Below, in pieces: positions 21,776 through 33,310 of a stretch of DNA of 64,000 bases. A program made the position numbers and the translations under genes. The notes under the pieces were generated by a model, which saw nothing but the letters and a program-made list of their open reading frames with translations, searched no databases and was not told the origin of the DNA. How positions within the stretch are numbered: the first letter of the stretch is position 1; the number at the start of each line of letters is the position of its first letter. This stretch comes from Lolium rigidum (lineage: Eukaryota > Streptophyta > Magnoliopsida > Poales > Poaceae): assembly GCF_022539505.1 (NCBI RefSeq), contig NC_061510.1, positions 94,194,292 to 94,258,291 of the forward strand, in the 5' to 3' direction.

Positions 21776-22197
21776 GTGGCGCTCCTCCTCGTCGCGCTCG
21801 TAGCTTATCGCTTCCGCCCAGGCGATCGATCTAGAGATGTTAATTAACTTGCTGTTGTTCTAGCCTGGTTTCCTGCGTCAATGATTGATCGAGTAGGCCG
21901 TGTCTTCGATTTTATGGGGGCGCCAGTTCTAAACCCCGTGCCTTTCACAGATACTCGATCGGACTCCAAGACGGACACGGACACGCTTGGCTTGGGCCTC
22001 CGAGTTCGTGACGCAGCCTTCCAGAGAAGTGGCAAAATCGATCCTAGCTATTTAAAGCGCCGGAAAAAAACCATCTCCGAAACTTTAATGAATTTACTCT
22101 TTTGCTCGACGGGGGTTGAATTTGACTATAACCCGCCAACCTCCATGTTGGAAGAACTTCGCGTTTTCTCGAGCAAAACATATATTTTTATGTCAAT
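21776..22197. other. Possible upstream region of the repeat ORF
   Basis: Contains an open but unrecognised stretch and no clear promoter element. Confidence 0.3.
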
Positions 22198-22209
22198 ACC
22201 ATGGTTCTT

Positions 22210-22800
22210 TTTTTTTTGCGAATAGAACCCTAGCATTAAGAGAAACATTAAACAATACAAATCATCTCAACAAAAACAAAAATTACAACAACACCTAGAG
22301 ATACCCTTCGTCTTCAACCTCCAGAGCGTGTTGACAGCACGCCGCCGCTGCTGCTCCTCCCTGAGACATCCAGACATTGTTAGTTGTGGGCGGGAAGTTG
22401 CCAACAGGTCAAAAAGACCACATCCGTCCTGGAGACGAGGAAGGACTAACCGCCGATGAATCTCCATGAAGGTTCGGAGATCCCCCAACCAGAAGAAGTG
22501 CTCGAGAATCACACCACTCCCACAAGCTTCTCGATGTCGTTGTCGAGATGGGGCTAAAGCCAAGGATATTTTATTGAAGAAACCACCGCCGCTACCAATT
22601 GAACGCCGCCCTACCAAACTAAAACCCTAAAACCAGGAGAACGGATCCCTCCCACCGATGAGGGCCAAGATCCACCCAACCTCCATGCATGGCCCGAAGG
22701 CCATAGAAGCGAGGAAGAACGGCATCGCCGACGGAAGGCGGCTGGGAGCCCGAGTCGCCTCGAGACCGCCTCAACTCGTGGGCTTACCTGTTTGGGCAAC
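22210..22800 (-). mobile_element. Non-autonomous LINE-type retroposon with 12-bp TSD
   Basis: A 591-bp minus-strand insert. Its tail is the T-run at 22208-22217 on plus, followed by GCGAATAG. It is flanked by ACCATGGTTCTT (22198-22209) and ACCATGGTCCTT (22801-22812), 11 of 12 matching. The GC-rich 5' part reads like a grass LINE leader (AAAACCCTAAAACC on plus). No RT. Confidence 0.8.
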
Positions 22801-22814
22801 ACCATGGTCCTTAA

Positions 22815-23525
22815 CGTTGAACCCCTTCCAATATTTTTGCCAACTCGTAAATGACCAAACTCAGAGACGCTAGCTCCACTCCGTCAAAGCCTCCATTGGG
22901 CAGCCGAGTTTATGCTGCACCTAGCGTACATAAGACTATAAGAGGCTTCGCTGCAACCATACAAACTCGATCGAGAACATGCACATATTATTTGGGCTGA
23001 TAATAAATTCAAAGTTGCTCATGTTATTCAGTTTAGAGACTTTAGAAATACAACATGATCGTGTTGTAGGAGTAACCCATTTAGCAGCAGGAGGAGGGGT
23101 GTTCAACACCATGAAACCTTGCCATTGACGTATAGCTGGTCAACCATGTTGTTGAGGTATAAATCTTCATTCCGCTCATCAGATGTATTTTGCTCAATCC
23201 AATGTATTTTGTGTTGACATAGCCTAGTTCAACGTTATAGAGGATGAAATCGATAAAAAGAATAGATTTGGTTAAAGTTTTGAAGGGAAGATATTTTTAT
23301 CTGAACTTTCTTAGAGGGTTAAAATTTTCAATTCTAACAACGGCTTTTGACCATCGCTAGAAAGAAACCTTATTGTTTTCAAACCCCGGGTGACAACTTT
23401 TTTGGAACTTCCACTTGAAGACATTTTTGGAACTTCCCTTTTACTGTAGAACAAAATATTATGGAGATTTGTTTGGGGCTAGGGAGAAACATCCTTGAAG
23501 GGGTGGTGATCCTTCATAAGACGGT
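22815..23525. other. Intergenic, no gene
   Basis: AT-rich; at its end it merges into a decayed LINE. Confidence 0.4.
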
Positions 23526-23529
23526 CCAC

Positions 23530-24625
23530 AAATTATGCCAAAATACTTAATAGGTGATATTAAAATAGCCTTTCAAAAGGCTTATGACAAGGTCAATGAT
23601 CTTTTCTTCAACAAACCTTGAGAACGAAAGGTTTTTTGTGAATTGTGGCATGCTTGGACACATGCTTTTATTATTGGAGATAGTGTGGCCATTAAATTCA
23701 ATGGTGAAAATGGCCATTACTTCCAAACTAAAAAAAAAGAGCTAAGACAGTATGATCCATTATCATCCATGTTATTCAAAATTGTGGTAGATATGTTGGC
23801 CGCCATGATTGAGCGCGTAAAGTTAAATGACCAAATTGAAGGGGTAGTTCCACACCTAGTGGATAGTGCACAATCTATCCTTATAGTATATGTGACATGA
23901 TTCTTTTTCATGAAACATGACTACAAAAAGGCAAAGAACTTGAAGTTAATACTATCATCGTTTCAGCAACTTTTGGATCTTAAAATCAATTTCGGTAAGG
24001 GTGAACTATTCTATTTGGGAAGCTCAAGACGTGGCCAATTAACATATCGAATTATCCAGTTTTGAGCAGGGACACTTTCCAATTAGATATTTAGATACTC
24101 CGATCATTATCTGAGACTATTTTTTTAATGGAAACATGTCGACTAGTGCTTTGGGAACAAGATGAGTAGTTGGAAATGAGAGTTAATTGATTCTCATTAA
24201 ATTTAATAACAAGTACATGGTACTGAATATGAACTGCTGCAAGGAGTCCTGCATAGATTGCTTTACTTCCAATCTAGGTTCTTTTGGAAAGCCGACGGTG
24301 AAAAAAAGAAATGTTGATTGGTTAGATGGAATGTGGTTTGTCATCCGAGAGATCAGGGTGGTACTGGTATCCAAGACATTCATGTTAAAAACTTCGCCCT
24401 AATTATTAAATGGCTCTTCATGGTTCTTACGGAGGATGAGGTTTGGCAGAACCTCCTAAGAAGAAAGTGTATAGGCTAGAAGGCATTATCCCTTGTTCAT
24501 TGGTAAACAGAGGAATCACACTTTAGGGTTGATATTATGACAAAAATAAATAATTCTTCCTCTTTAGATCATTTACTAATAAAGGCCACTCGAAAATTAG
24601 GTTATGGGAGGATAGTTGGTGTCGC
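23530..24625 (+). pseudogene. Decayed LINE ORF2 (reverse transcriptase to post-RT region)
   Basis: The plus-strand frames, with many breaks, show FQKAYDKVND, HAFIIGDSVAIKFNGENGHYF, LRQYDPLSSMLFKIVVDMLA (RT palm, compare the RQGDPLSP..F motif), a ruined YADDT box (IVYVT followed by a stop), LKINFGKGELFYLG, then RFFWKADGEKKK and a VWQNLLRRKCIG block. The order matches plant LINE RT and C-terminal domains. It is heavily mutated and older than the LINE at 44.7 kb. The LTR at 24.6 kb adjoins or cuts it. Confidence 0.85.
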
Positions 24626-24639
24626 CAACCTCAGGGCTG

Positions 24640-25872
<1,233 letters not shown>

Positions 25873-27460
25873 GTTCTTTTGGGTTTCTTTTCGGTTTTAT
25901 AGTTTATGCCTTTTTTCAATTATTCATAAAATGTTTGTTTTTTTAAAAATCACCTTTTAAATTGCCATATCCTTTTATTTTTGGATTCAAAATTTCAGAA
26001 TAAAATATCTTGAGAACCGTTTTTTCAAATTACGAATTGTTGCTTTTCAGCACCTCTTGTCGAGATCTTCCAAACTACATCATGTTGATTGAATTCACGA
26101 TACTTTTTTTTGTAATTTGTAAACTACTACGTACAAATGTACTTGCGATTTGTATGTAAGTGTACGTTTTCAGTGAGGTGTACTTCGGTTTTAGCATATT
26201 ATGTGGGAATGAAGATGAGGAAGAGTGACACGGGAGGGCGGAAGATGCAGTTTTCCCTTTATTTTTCAATCTGAATTTCCAAAATAAAATATTTTGAGAA
26301 TTATTCATCGAAATTATAAACGGTTTTCACTTTTTAGCTACTCACATCAAGATCTTTAAAACTACATCTTATGTTGATAGGTTTCTAGAAAAAAAATCTA
26401 CTTCAATAACTATTACGGATTTTCATTAAGGTGTAATTTAGTTTTGTACCTCGGTTTCTATGTTTTTGTACTTTTGAGTTTGCTAGTTGACGTTGTACTT
26501 TAGACTTCCATTTTAGCCTACTTTGTACCCTTTTTTTACTTTATACTTGAAGTACACTTGTACCTTTGATTAGTGTTTTGTGTATTGTACTTCCTAAAAG
26601 AGTCGTACTTCCATACTTCGGTATTATACTTTGAAATTTTGGTAGTATTATTTGTACATTATTTTTCATCAAACTTTTTGCTCCTTTTCGTAGTTCATAT
26701 TTTGTAGTTTTATTTTTAGTTTGTACTACTAACGAAGGGAAAACAGAGAAAACAGAGAACATACAGACAAAACAAAGTATCTATCTCGCTCACTGTGTTG
26801 GCCCACTCGCTCTCAAATATGCTAACTATGATTCCTCGTTGGCCGCCCGCTCTCAAAATGCTAGGTACGCTTCCTCGCGGGCTGGCTATATGTAGTACGG
26901 AGCGGGAAGCTTGTTGCGTGCATGACCTTCCAGGAGGTTGGTCTGGCGCGAGTGGCACCCGAATATATTGAAAAGAGTGAATTTGTTAAAAAGATAAAAC
27001 AATCTGTTATTGGACCGGACCAGTGCAACCCACCAAGAATTGAATGTAGACATATTGGAAGCATCCCGGTTCGTCCTCACTACCCACCGCACTGACGCAA
27101 ACGAAGCCCATACTCAAATTAAACGGTGCAGCAATAACTCACACAAATGGATTGAGCGAGTTGGCCCTGCCTAGTTGCACACGCTAATGAGCGAGTAGTA
27201 TTCATTTTTTGACCGATTTTGCGTGGTTTTCGGTGGTTTACGAGAGGTTCTGCTTGTTTTTTCTGGTTTCGAAATTTGCTCAGATTTGATTTTTTTCTTC
27301 TGATTTGAAAAAAAATAAAATTCAAAATTGTTCCTATTAAAAATGTTCAAATTCGAAAATTACTGGCATTTAAAAATTATTCAAATTCGAAAATTGTTCA
27401 AAAAAAAAACTGTACATGTTATTGGGCTACAATTTAGAGCGGCCCATAAACGAAGGCATG
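25873..27460. other. AT-rich intergenic with a repeated 110-bp motif
   Basis: No gene. Two similar stretches at about 26001-26115 and 26285-26400 share the TTTTGAGAA...GAGATCTTNNAAACTACATC...GTTGAT pattern. A third, inverted copy lies at about 38905-39030. The region just upstream of the TFIIF gene (27.30-27.42 kb) is very AT-rich. Confidence 0.5.
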
Positions 27461-27604
27461 CGTGAGAGCCTGGAAGAAGGAGTTGAAGCCGGAACCCTCG
27501 TCAGTTCTCGCCCTGCCCTGCTTCCCTTTTGAGCCGACACGCCCCCGCTCGCCCCTCCCAACCGACCCCAAATCAAACCCTACGGAGCCAGCAGCGGCGC
27601 AGCA

Positions 27605-30600
27605 ATGGCGCCCGGCACCGCCAACCTGGTGCTGAAGCCGGCGTGCGACGCCTGCGGCAAGGCGTCCGACCTCTACGGCACGGCCTGCCGCCACGCCACC
27701 GTCTGCAGCTCCTGCGGCAAGGCCATGGCGCAGGCCCGCACGCGCTGCGTCGTCTGCGCCGCCCCCGTCACCAACCTCATCCGGGTACTGCCTGCCTGCC
27801 CCTCCCGCGGCCGCGGCTTCCCCCTATCTACTTAGCTTCTTAGTTCCGTGACCAATGCCGCCGCCGCCGCCGCCACCTCGTTTGGCGGTTTTCGGGTTCG
27901 TTTCCCCGTGATTGATTTCTTGTTGCCGCGGCACGCGCAGGAGTACAATGTTCGGGTGGATACCACCTCGGAGAAGGCCCTCTCGATAGGCAAGTTCACC
28001 ACCGGCTTGCCGCCCTTCTCCAAGAAGAAGATTGCGGGGAACCACTGGTCTCTTCGTAAGGACGGCCCCGAAGGACGACACCTTACTGCCACTATGCGGG
28101 TACTAGTTCCTGACCATGGATGCGTGCGTGATCATTACTTTCTACGGTCCAACCTCATATGGTGCCACGATGCAATACCCTTTTGTTTGGTGCTAATCCA
28201 AGTCGAAATTTCTGGAATACTCTGTTGTGAGCAAACTTCCCCAATATAACTGTACTTGTTGGCAACCAGCTGATCATACATTTGCAGTGTAGTGCGTAAA
28301 TACCTATATGAAACAAGTGGAGTCTATTTTTGTTCATCTAATGGCAAATGTACCTGCTAGAGAGGCCCTTCCTTCGATCCTGATAACTTGGCTATCATCT
28401 TGTTCGTGTTCCTGTAATCCTGTTAACCCGTGCGTCGCACATGTTTGACGAAACAGGAGAAATACAACAACAGAAAGCCATGGATATTGGAAGATGAAAC
28501 AGGGGAACACCAGTACCAAAGCCAGCTCGAGGCATCACAGTCTGCAACCTCTACATACTATTTGCTCATGATGCATGGCAAGGAGTTCCATGCTGTTCCT
28601 GCTGGTTCCTGGTACTCACAGTTTGCTTCTCTTCTTCTTTTTCCCCTGTTTCATATCTACAATAATCACCACAAAAACGTAGTTTCCTGCAAGAGTAAGA
28701 GGTATTTCCCTACCAAGGGATACCGCTTGCAATTTTCAAAATTCAGTATTAATAATTGTGTGCTTCAAGGCCTCCAATAGAAAGTGATCTCTTTGTTACA
28801 ATCTCCTGTGTCTTCTCAGGTATAACTTCAGTAAAATTGCACAGTACAAACAGCTGACTTTGGAAGAAGCTGAAGAGAAGATGAAGAAAAGGAGAAGCAG
28901 TGCAACTGGGTATGAACGATGGATGATGAAGTCAGCTACACATGGACCTGCTGCCTTTGGTTCCGATTTCAAGAACCTTGATGAAGCAAATGACAAGGTC
29001 GAATCCAAGAAAGAAAATACGAACAAGGATGGGAATCACCCTGATAAAGGCGAGGAGGAGAGAGAAGAGAGAGCTCCAAGGAGAAATGCCCATGGGCTTA
29101 CCACTAAGGGCGTGGATGATGATGAGGAGGAAGGTGGAACAGAAGACTTTGATTTTGATGCTGAAATTGAGATAGGTATGCTGATAAAATACTATTGATA
29201 TCTGCTAACATTTGACAATTCTTAAATTTGCCCCACTTTATGCAATAATATAGGACATGCTGATTATTATTGTATTCGAAAGAGCTGTTCATTCATCCCA
29301 CAGCGGATTGTGTCCAACTAGTTACCACTGTGCCCTGTTATTCCAAAACCAATTTCCAAGCTCCAAAAAAATGTGATAGCATTAATGGATGTAAAAGTCA
29401 TGGTATATCATGTGCATGATAGTACTTTTAAAGATGTTACAGAATTCATAAAGTGTTTTTTGAACATGGAATGCAGCGTCAACAAGTTGCACATACTTTC
29501 CGTGCTCATTCATAGTTAAACACCGCAAAGAAATATACTTATACATATGCGCAGTCCTCAATAGTCTTTGCTGGAACCTGCTCTTTATCAGGTGATGATT
29601 GGGAGCATGAAGAGGCCTTCAGTGATGATGATGAGACTCCTTATGTTGACCCAGAGGAAAGACCTGATTTAGCCGATACTGAAAACCCTGCTCCACCAGA
29701 AATTAAGCAGGTAGAAAGAAGTGCACATGCTTGTGCTCACATTATCAGTTAATATGCTAGGCCTGTTGCAAAATGCTGCAAGTATACTATTTACTAAATC
29801 TACAGACGGTACTGCCTTCACCAGAATTGTTGATAAATACATTTCTGATTGCAATGCTCTGTAGGATGATGACGAGGATGAACAAGGAGTGGGTAGCCTG
29901 AGCAAGTCCGGTAAGGAACTAAAAAAGCTGCTCCGTCGTGCGGATGGACAAAGTGAATCCGATGACGATGACCAAGAAGATACTGATGTAATGATCACCA
30001 CTCCTCTTAAAACTTGTGTATGATTAAAGTTCATGAGTTGCAGGTGCACAAGCAGTTTTGTTGACTTGCTTTCATGTTTACTCTTATTCAGCAGGAAGAT
30101 GAGCCACCATCTCCAGTACTTGCTCCAAAACTGAAAGATGAATGCAAATGTGAACCACAGGAAAACAACCCTGCTAAACTAACAGCAACTGGACTTGCTA
30201 TTTGCACTCCACATGCACCTAGCTCCAATCAGAAAAGGAGATCAGGGGGTGATGATTCAAAAACATCTAATGGCCCAGCGCTGAAGAAGCCAAAGAAAGA
30301 ACTTGTATGTCATGTGAAATCTAATATTTAATCATATAATTGTAACATTTCATGAAATTCTTTCTTTGATCGTCCTAAATGTGCTACAGGAAACTAAGAC
30401 ATTGGGTGTCAAGGAGGAGCCACTCTCTTCATTGCAACCTATTTCAAAAGCATTTGCTTCAGCAGGAAGTGTGACCAACACATCTACAGTAACAGAGGAG
30501 GAAGTCAGGAGAGTACTTATTGCGACTGCTCCTGTGGCACTACAAGATTTTGCCTCCAGATTTAAGCCTAGACTCAGAACTCCAGAGGTAAAGCATGCTG

Positions 30601-30908
30601 GCTTTGTGATGCATTTTCCTCTGAAATACTGTGTTCTAAATAACTGTGTGGTTTTTTGCTTTTCATACTAGTACTTCATACCATGGATTCATCTTAGTAC
30701 CGACTTGTATGTCTTTCAGTGAATAGCACTTTGAGGATATATTGTTATATGTGCCCTATCAAATCAATGGATGCACGTTATTATCTTAATGTCTTGTACC
30801 CTCGTACTGCAGGACAAGAAGCATTTTTTTGAAATTGTGAAGAAAATTACCAAAGTGGATAAGACCAAAGGCAGCAGCTACATTTACCTCCGGGAGGAGT
30901 ACAAATAA
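27605..30908 (+). CDS. TFIIF-alpha: Transcription initiation factor IIF subunit alpha (RAP74), intact copy 1
   Basis: RAP74 is the large subunit of TFIIF, which binds RNA polymerase II, stabilises the pre-initiation complex and aids elongation in the nucleus. Nine exons, all GT/AG and phase-consistent: 27605-27784, 27941-28099, 28457-28611, 28820-29175, 29592-29710, 29865-29987, 30092-30304, 30390-30587 and 30813-30908, total 1599 nt, 532 aa (Arabidopsis homologue about 540). It has the plant-type N-terminal Cys/His box (CDAC, CRH, CSSC, CVVC in residues 14-51). The RAP30-dimerisation region follows (NHWSLRKDGPEGR, KPWILEDETGE, WYNFSKIAQYKQLTLEEAEE), then a long acidic/basic linker with DDWEHEE and LSKSGKELKKLLRRADG. 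The C-terminal winged helix runs TEEEVRRVLIATAP to YIYLREEYK. No lesions seen. Confidence 0.96.
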
Positions 30909-31535
30909 ACAGACAGTTAACACACCTGTATATGCCATTATACCCTTCTAGCATTGCATGCGTTACTTGTGAAAACTGATGTAGAATACGCTCGGTGTAA
31001 CTGGTTGCCCTTACTTGCCTGCTTATTCTTTTCATGCCCAGCTTGTAACCCCAAAAGAGATTCGTGCTGGTTGACTTGGTCTTGAAATTTCAATTTTGAC
31101 CATTCATAGCTTACATATGGTCTGTAACTACAATTTTGTGATGATAGTAGCATTCCTTTTATTACGAGATATATAATATTTGACGAATTGTCCAAGGAGG
31201 ATACTGTTGAATCTTGAAGTTCTATTAGATATGAATGTGCAGCCACGATTTATCATGAAAGATATATTGTTGGACTATATATATTGGTCGATCAGTCTGA
31301 ATGCATGGCGATAAGAAAAGAGTTACTTCTACAGTCCTGCATTGGATAGTGGTAGCGTACAAGATATAGTTCATGATCATGTTTTTCTCCAGTTTTATTA
31401 CAAATATCGATACATTATTGTAGCACATCATTTTTTATACTGGATTGAGCGAGTGCCCCTGGGCCAGAATAATGAACCGATGGAAAGAACTCATAGGCTA
31501 GATGATGAATTTGTGATTTAAACGCAAAGGCGATA
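30909..31535. other. 3' flank of TFIIF copy 1
   Basis: AT-rich 3' UTR-like and intergenic DNA, collinear with 37046-37560 downstream of copy 2. No gene. Confidence 0.6.
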
Positions 31536-31745
31536 TTTGGAGAACTCATGGTGAACCAAAATGCAAATTATTTGCTTGGCTTGTCGCACATCGCAATCCG
31601 CACGTTGGCCAATCTTGCTCTTCAGGTATGGCCGCATGACCCCATTTGCAAGCTTTGCCATATCCACCCCAAGACGGTAACCATGTTTGCCATGATTGTT
31701 CCTTCACCACGCGTGTGAGGGATTTAGTCCTTGCAGACTACGCTG
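31536..31745 (+). pseudogene. LINE zf-RVT domain fragment
   Basis: Plus-strand frames read PKCKLFAWLVAHR and then, after frame breaks, PHDPICKLCHIHP followed by VTMFAMIVPS. This is the C-terminal zinc-binding (zf-RVT) region of plant LINE ORF2, with a CxxC and the following His. It is a small decayed piece. Confidence 0.7.
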
Positions 31746-31995
31746 ACATAGACGACAGACAGAGATCGTCATTAGGGGCGAGATCGAGCAGAGGGCTCTT
31801 TCATTCACATATGACCATGGAGAGACCAGGGGTAGTGCCTTGTGGGCTTTTCATTTTCGGTGAGCTTCGGCTGCACCTTTTTCTGTTTTCTAACCCACAA
31901 AGAGATAAGAAGTGAGCCTACCACATTTGAATTGAAGTGGATGTGCGAAGTAGTATAACATAGTAGGAACAACGTCATTGAAAATTGAATTCGGC
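31746..31995. other. Intergenic, no gene
   Basis: No feature recognised. Confidence 0.4.
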
Positions 31996-31998
31996 TCC

Positions 31999-32175
31999 CC
32001 AGTACGTATGCTCCCTCCATACAAAACAGAAATCTAATTGTTATAAAATTATAAGAAAATTTTGGCATGTACATCCGGACAATCTATATACATTCGTACA
32101 GTTTTACGAAAACAGCTATTTTTTTATCAAAAACGCGTATTACAAAATAAAGGGACCCAAGAGCCAAAAAGTCAC
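31999..32175. mobile_element. Truncated foldback MITE
   Basis: Left ACGTATGCTCCCTCCATAC; right AAAGGGACCCAAGAGCCAAA. The AGAGCCAAAAA end matches the ATGAGCCAAAAAC end of the element at 7.4-7.74 kb. The interior is AT-rich. The ends no longer pair well. Confidence 0.5.
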
Positions 32176-32388
32176 TCCTCAATGTCATCTTGTCGAAACT
32201 ACAAATCAATGTCAGTTAGAACATCTTGAATCGCATCCCCGGAACCGTCTTCCAAAGAAATTTAGGACGGGGCAGACGTTTGACCTCCCCTAGCCACGTG
32301 CCCTAAAGTCATTTTCTATCCGGTGCGGCCTAATACGGTGTCCCGCTTCCCGTGCTTTCTCCCCATCTCTTCTCGCGTCGCCACTGGC

Positions 32389-32395
32389 TATAAAA
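32389..32395 (+). promoter_or_regulatory. TATA box of the B3 module
   Basis: TATAAAA sits within GGCTATAAAAGGCCGG, about 80 bp before the ATG at 32470. It is a canonical plant core-promoter spacing. Confidence 0.75.
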
Positions 32396-32469
32396 GGCCG
32401 GCCCCACTCGCCATCGCTACCACACATCCACAACCCTAGCCGCCACCATATTTTCTCTACATGTGCTCC

Positions 32470-32971
32470 ATGGCGGGTTCTTCAACTGGCCGCGGCCGTG
32501 GTCGAGGCAGCCGCTGCCGTGGTAGGGGCATGGGCATGGGCGGTCATGTTGCACTTGTCGTCGCCTAAGGAAGAGGATTGCTCCTGCAACAAATACTTCG
32601 AGTTCATTCTCTTCATCAACGACGACCCTTTTGGCAAGAAGAAGCTCCCGGACGCGTTCATCGAATTTCACGATGGCCGGGAGTCGGCCTCGGTGAACAT
32701 GCGGGAAGGAGGCGGCAACTTCTACCGGTGGATGGTGGAGGTCTTGTTCGACGGGGAAGGCAAGATCTACCTCCACACCGGCTAGAAGAAGTACGCCCGC
32801 GGCCATGACATCGAGGTCGGCTGCATGGTGAACTTCTTCTACGAAGACGACAAGATGAGCGTCAATGTGTTTGACAAAGAGTCTTGTTGTATCCACTACC
32901 ACGACGACTCATCAGGCGATGATAGCGATGACGATGGCGAAGAAGAAGACTGGGACCACCCTCTAGTCTAG
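32470..32971 (+). pseudogene. B3-domain-like protein gene, broken (copy 1)
   Basis: The N-terminus is Gly/Arg-rich (MAGSSTGRGRGRGSRCRGRG...). After a frameshift the frame becomes NKYFEFILFINDDPFGKKKL, FHDGRESASVNMREGG, VEVLFDGEGKIYLHTG, then KKYARGHDIEVGCMVNFFY, VNVFDKESCCIHYHDD and an acidic tail. The G(W)KKFA..H.LEVG..L.F.Y block and the strand pattern are those of plant B3 DNA-binding domains. Lesions: a frameshift between the RG-rich leader and the B3 part, and TAG at 32783-32785 exactly where the family has the conserved Trp of HTGWKKF. It is single exon and sits inside the TTA-flanked element. It could be expressed as a truncated product, but no intact B3 fold is encoded. Confidence 0.8.
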
Positions 32972-33310
32972 GTTTTATATCCTATCTTGGTGTTTTCCAA
33001 GGTTTTTGTATGTTCTTCTTCGTCCGTTTCAAAGTTTTTTCCATGTAAAAGCGACGAAGCATCTCTAAAATTATGAATAAAGCTTTAATTTTAAATATAA
33101 AATTGGTTGGAGGCCGAGTTTGGAGAACGCGGTTGGAGAGGGACGCCCTTAAGCGCGGCACTAAAGTGCGGCGTCCCCTAGACACTTGATTTGATGCTTA
33201 ATCTAGACATAATTTGAAGAACCGTCAGTGGAGATGCTCTTAGCCCAGCGACATCACAAAGGTACAAAGGTGCTTCAGAATGTAACGCCGTTCCTGAACT
33301 AAAATGCTGA

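Larger units (their letters stand above)
27468..31540 (+). repeat. Tandem segmental duplication, copy 1 (TFIIF alpha locus)
   Basis: Exons, introns and flanks are collinear with 33311-37640. The homology starts at GGAGCCTGGAAGAA-like sequence upstream of the ATG and ends in the shared GATGATGAATT...AAACGCAAAG motif downstream. The duplicated length is about 4.1 kb, with the copies about 5.8 kb apart. Confidence 0.9.
32219..33239 (+). mobile_element. Gene-carrying PIF/Harbinger-like element (1021 bp) with TTA TSD
   Basis: Left end GAACATCTTGAATC; right end (complement) GAGCATCTCCACTG. It is flanked by TTA (32216-32218 and 33240-33242). The flanks, AATGTCATCTTGTC..CAGTTA and GCCCAG.GACATCAC, occur uninterrupted around 48107-48170, which serves as an empty site and fixes the insertion borders. 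TTA TSDs are typical of PIF/Harbinger (TWA). Inside are a TATA box, a B3-domain reading frame and a GC-rich tail. No transposase is present. The terminal motif GAGCATCTCC recurs at the ends of other modules in this window. Confidence 0.75.
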
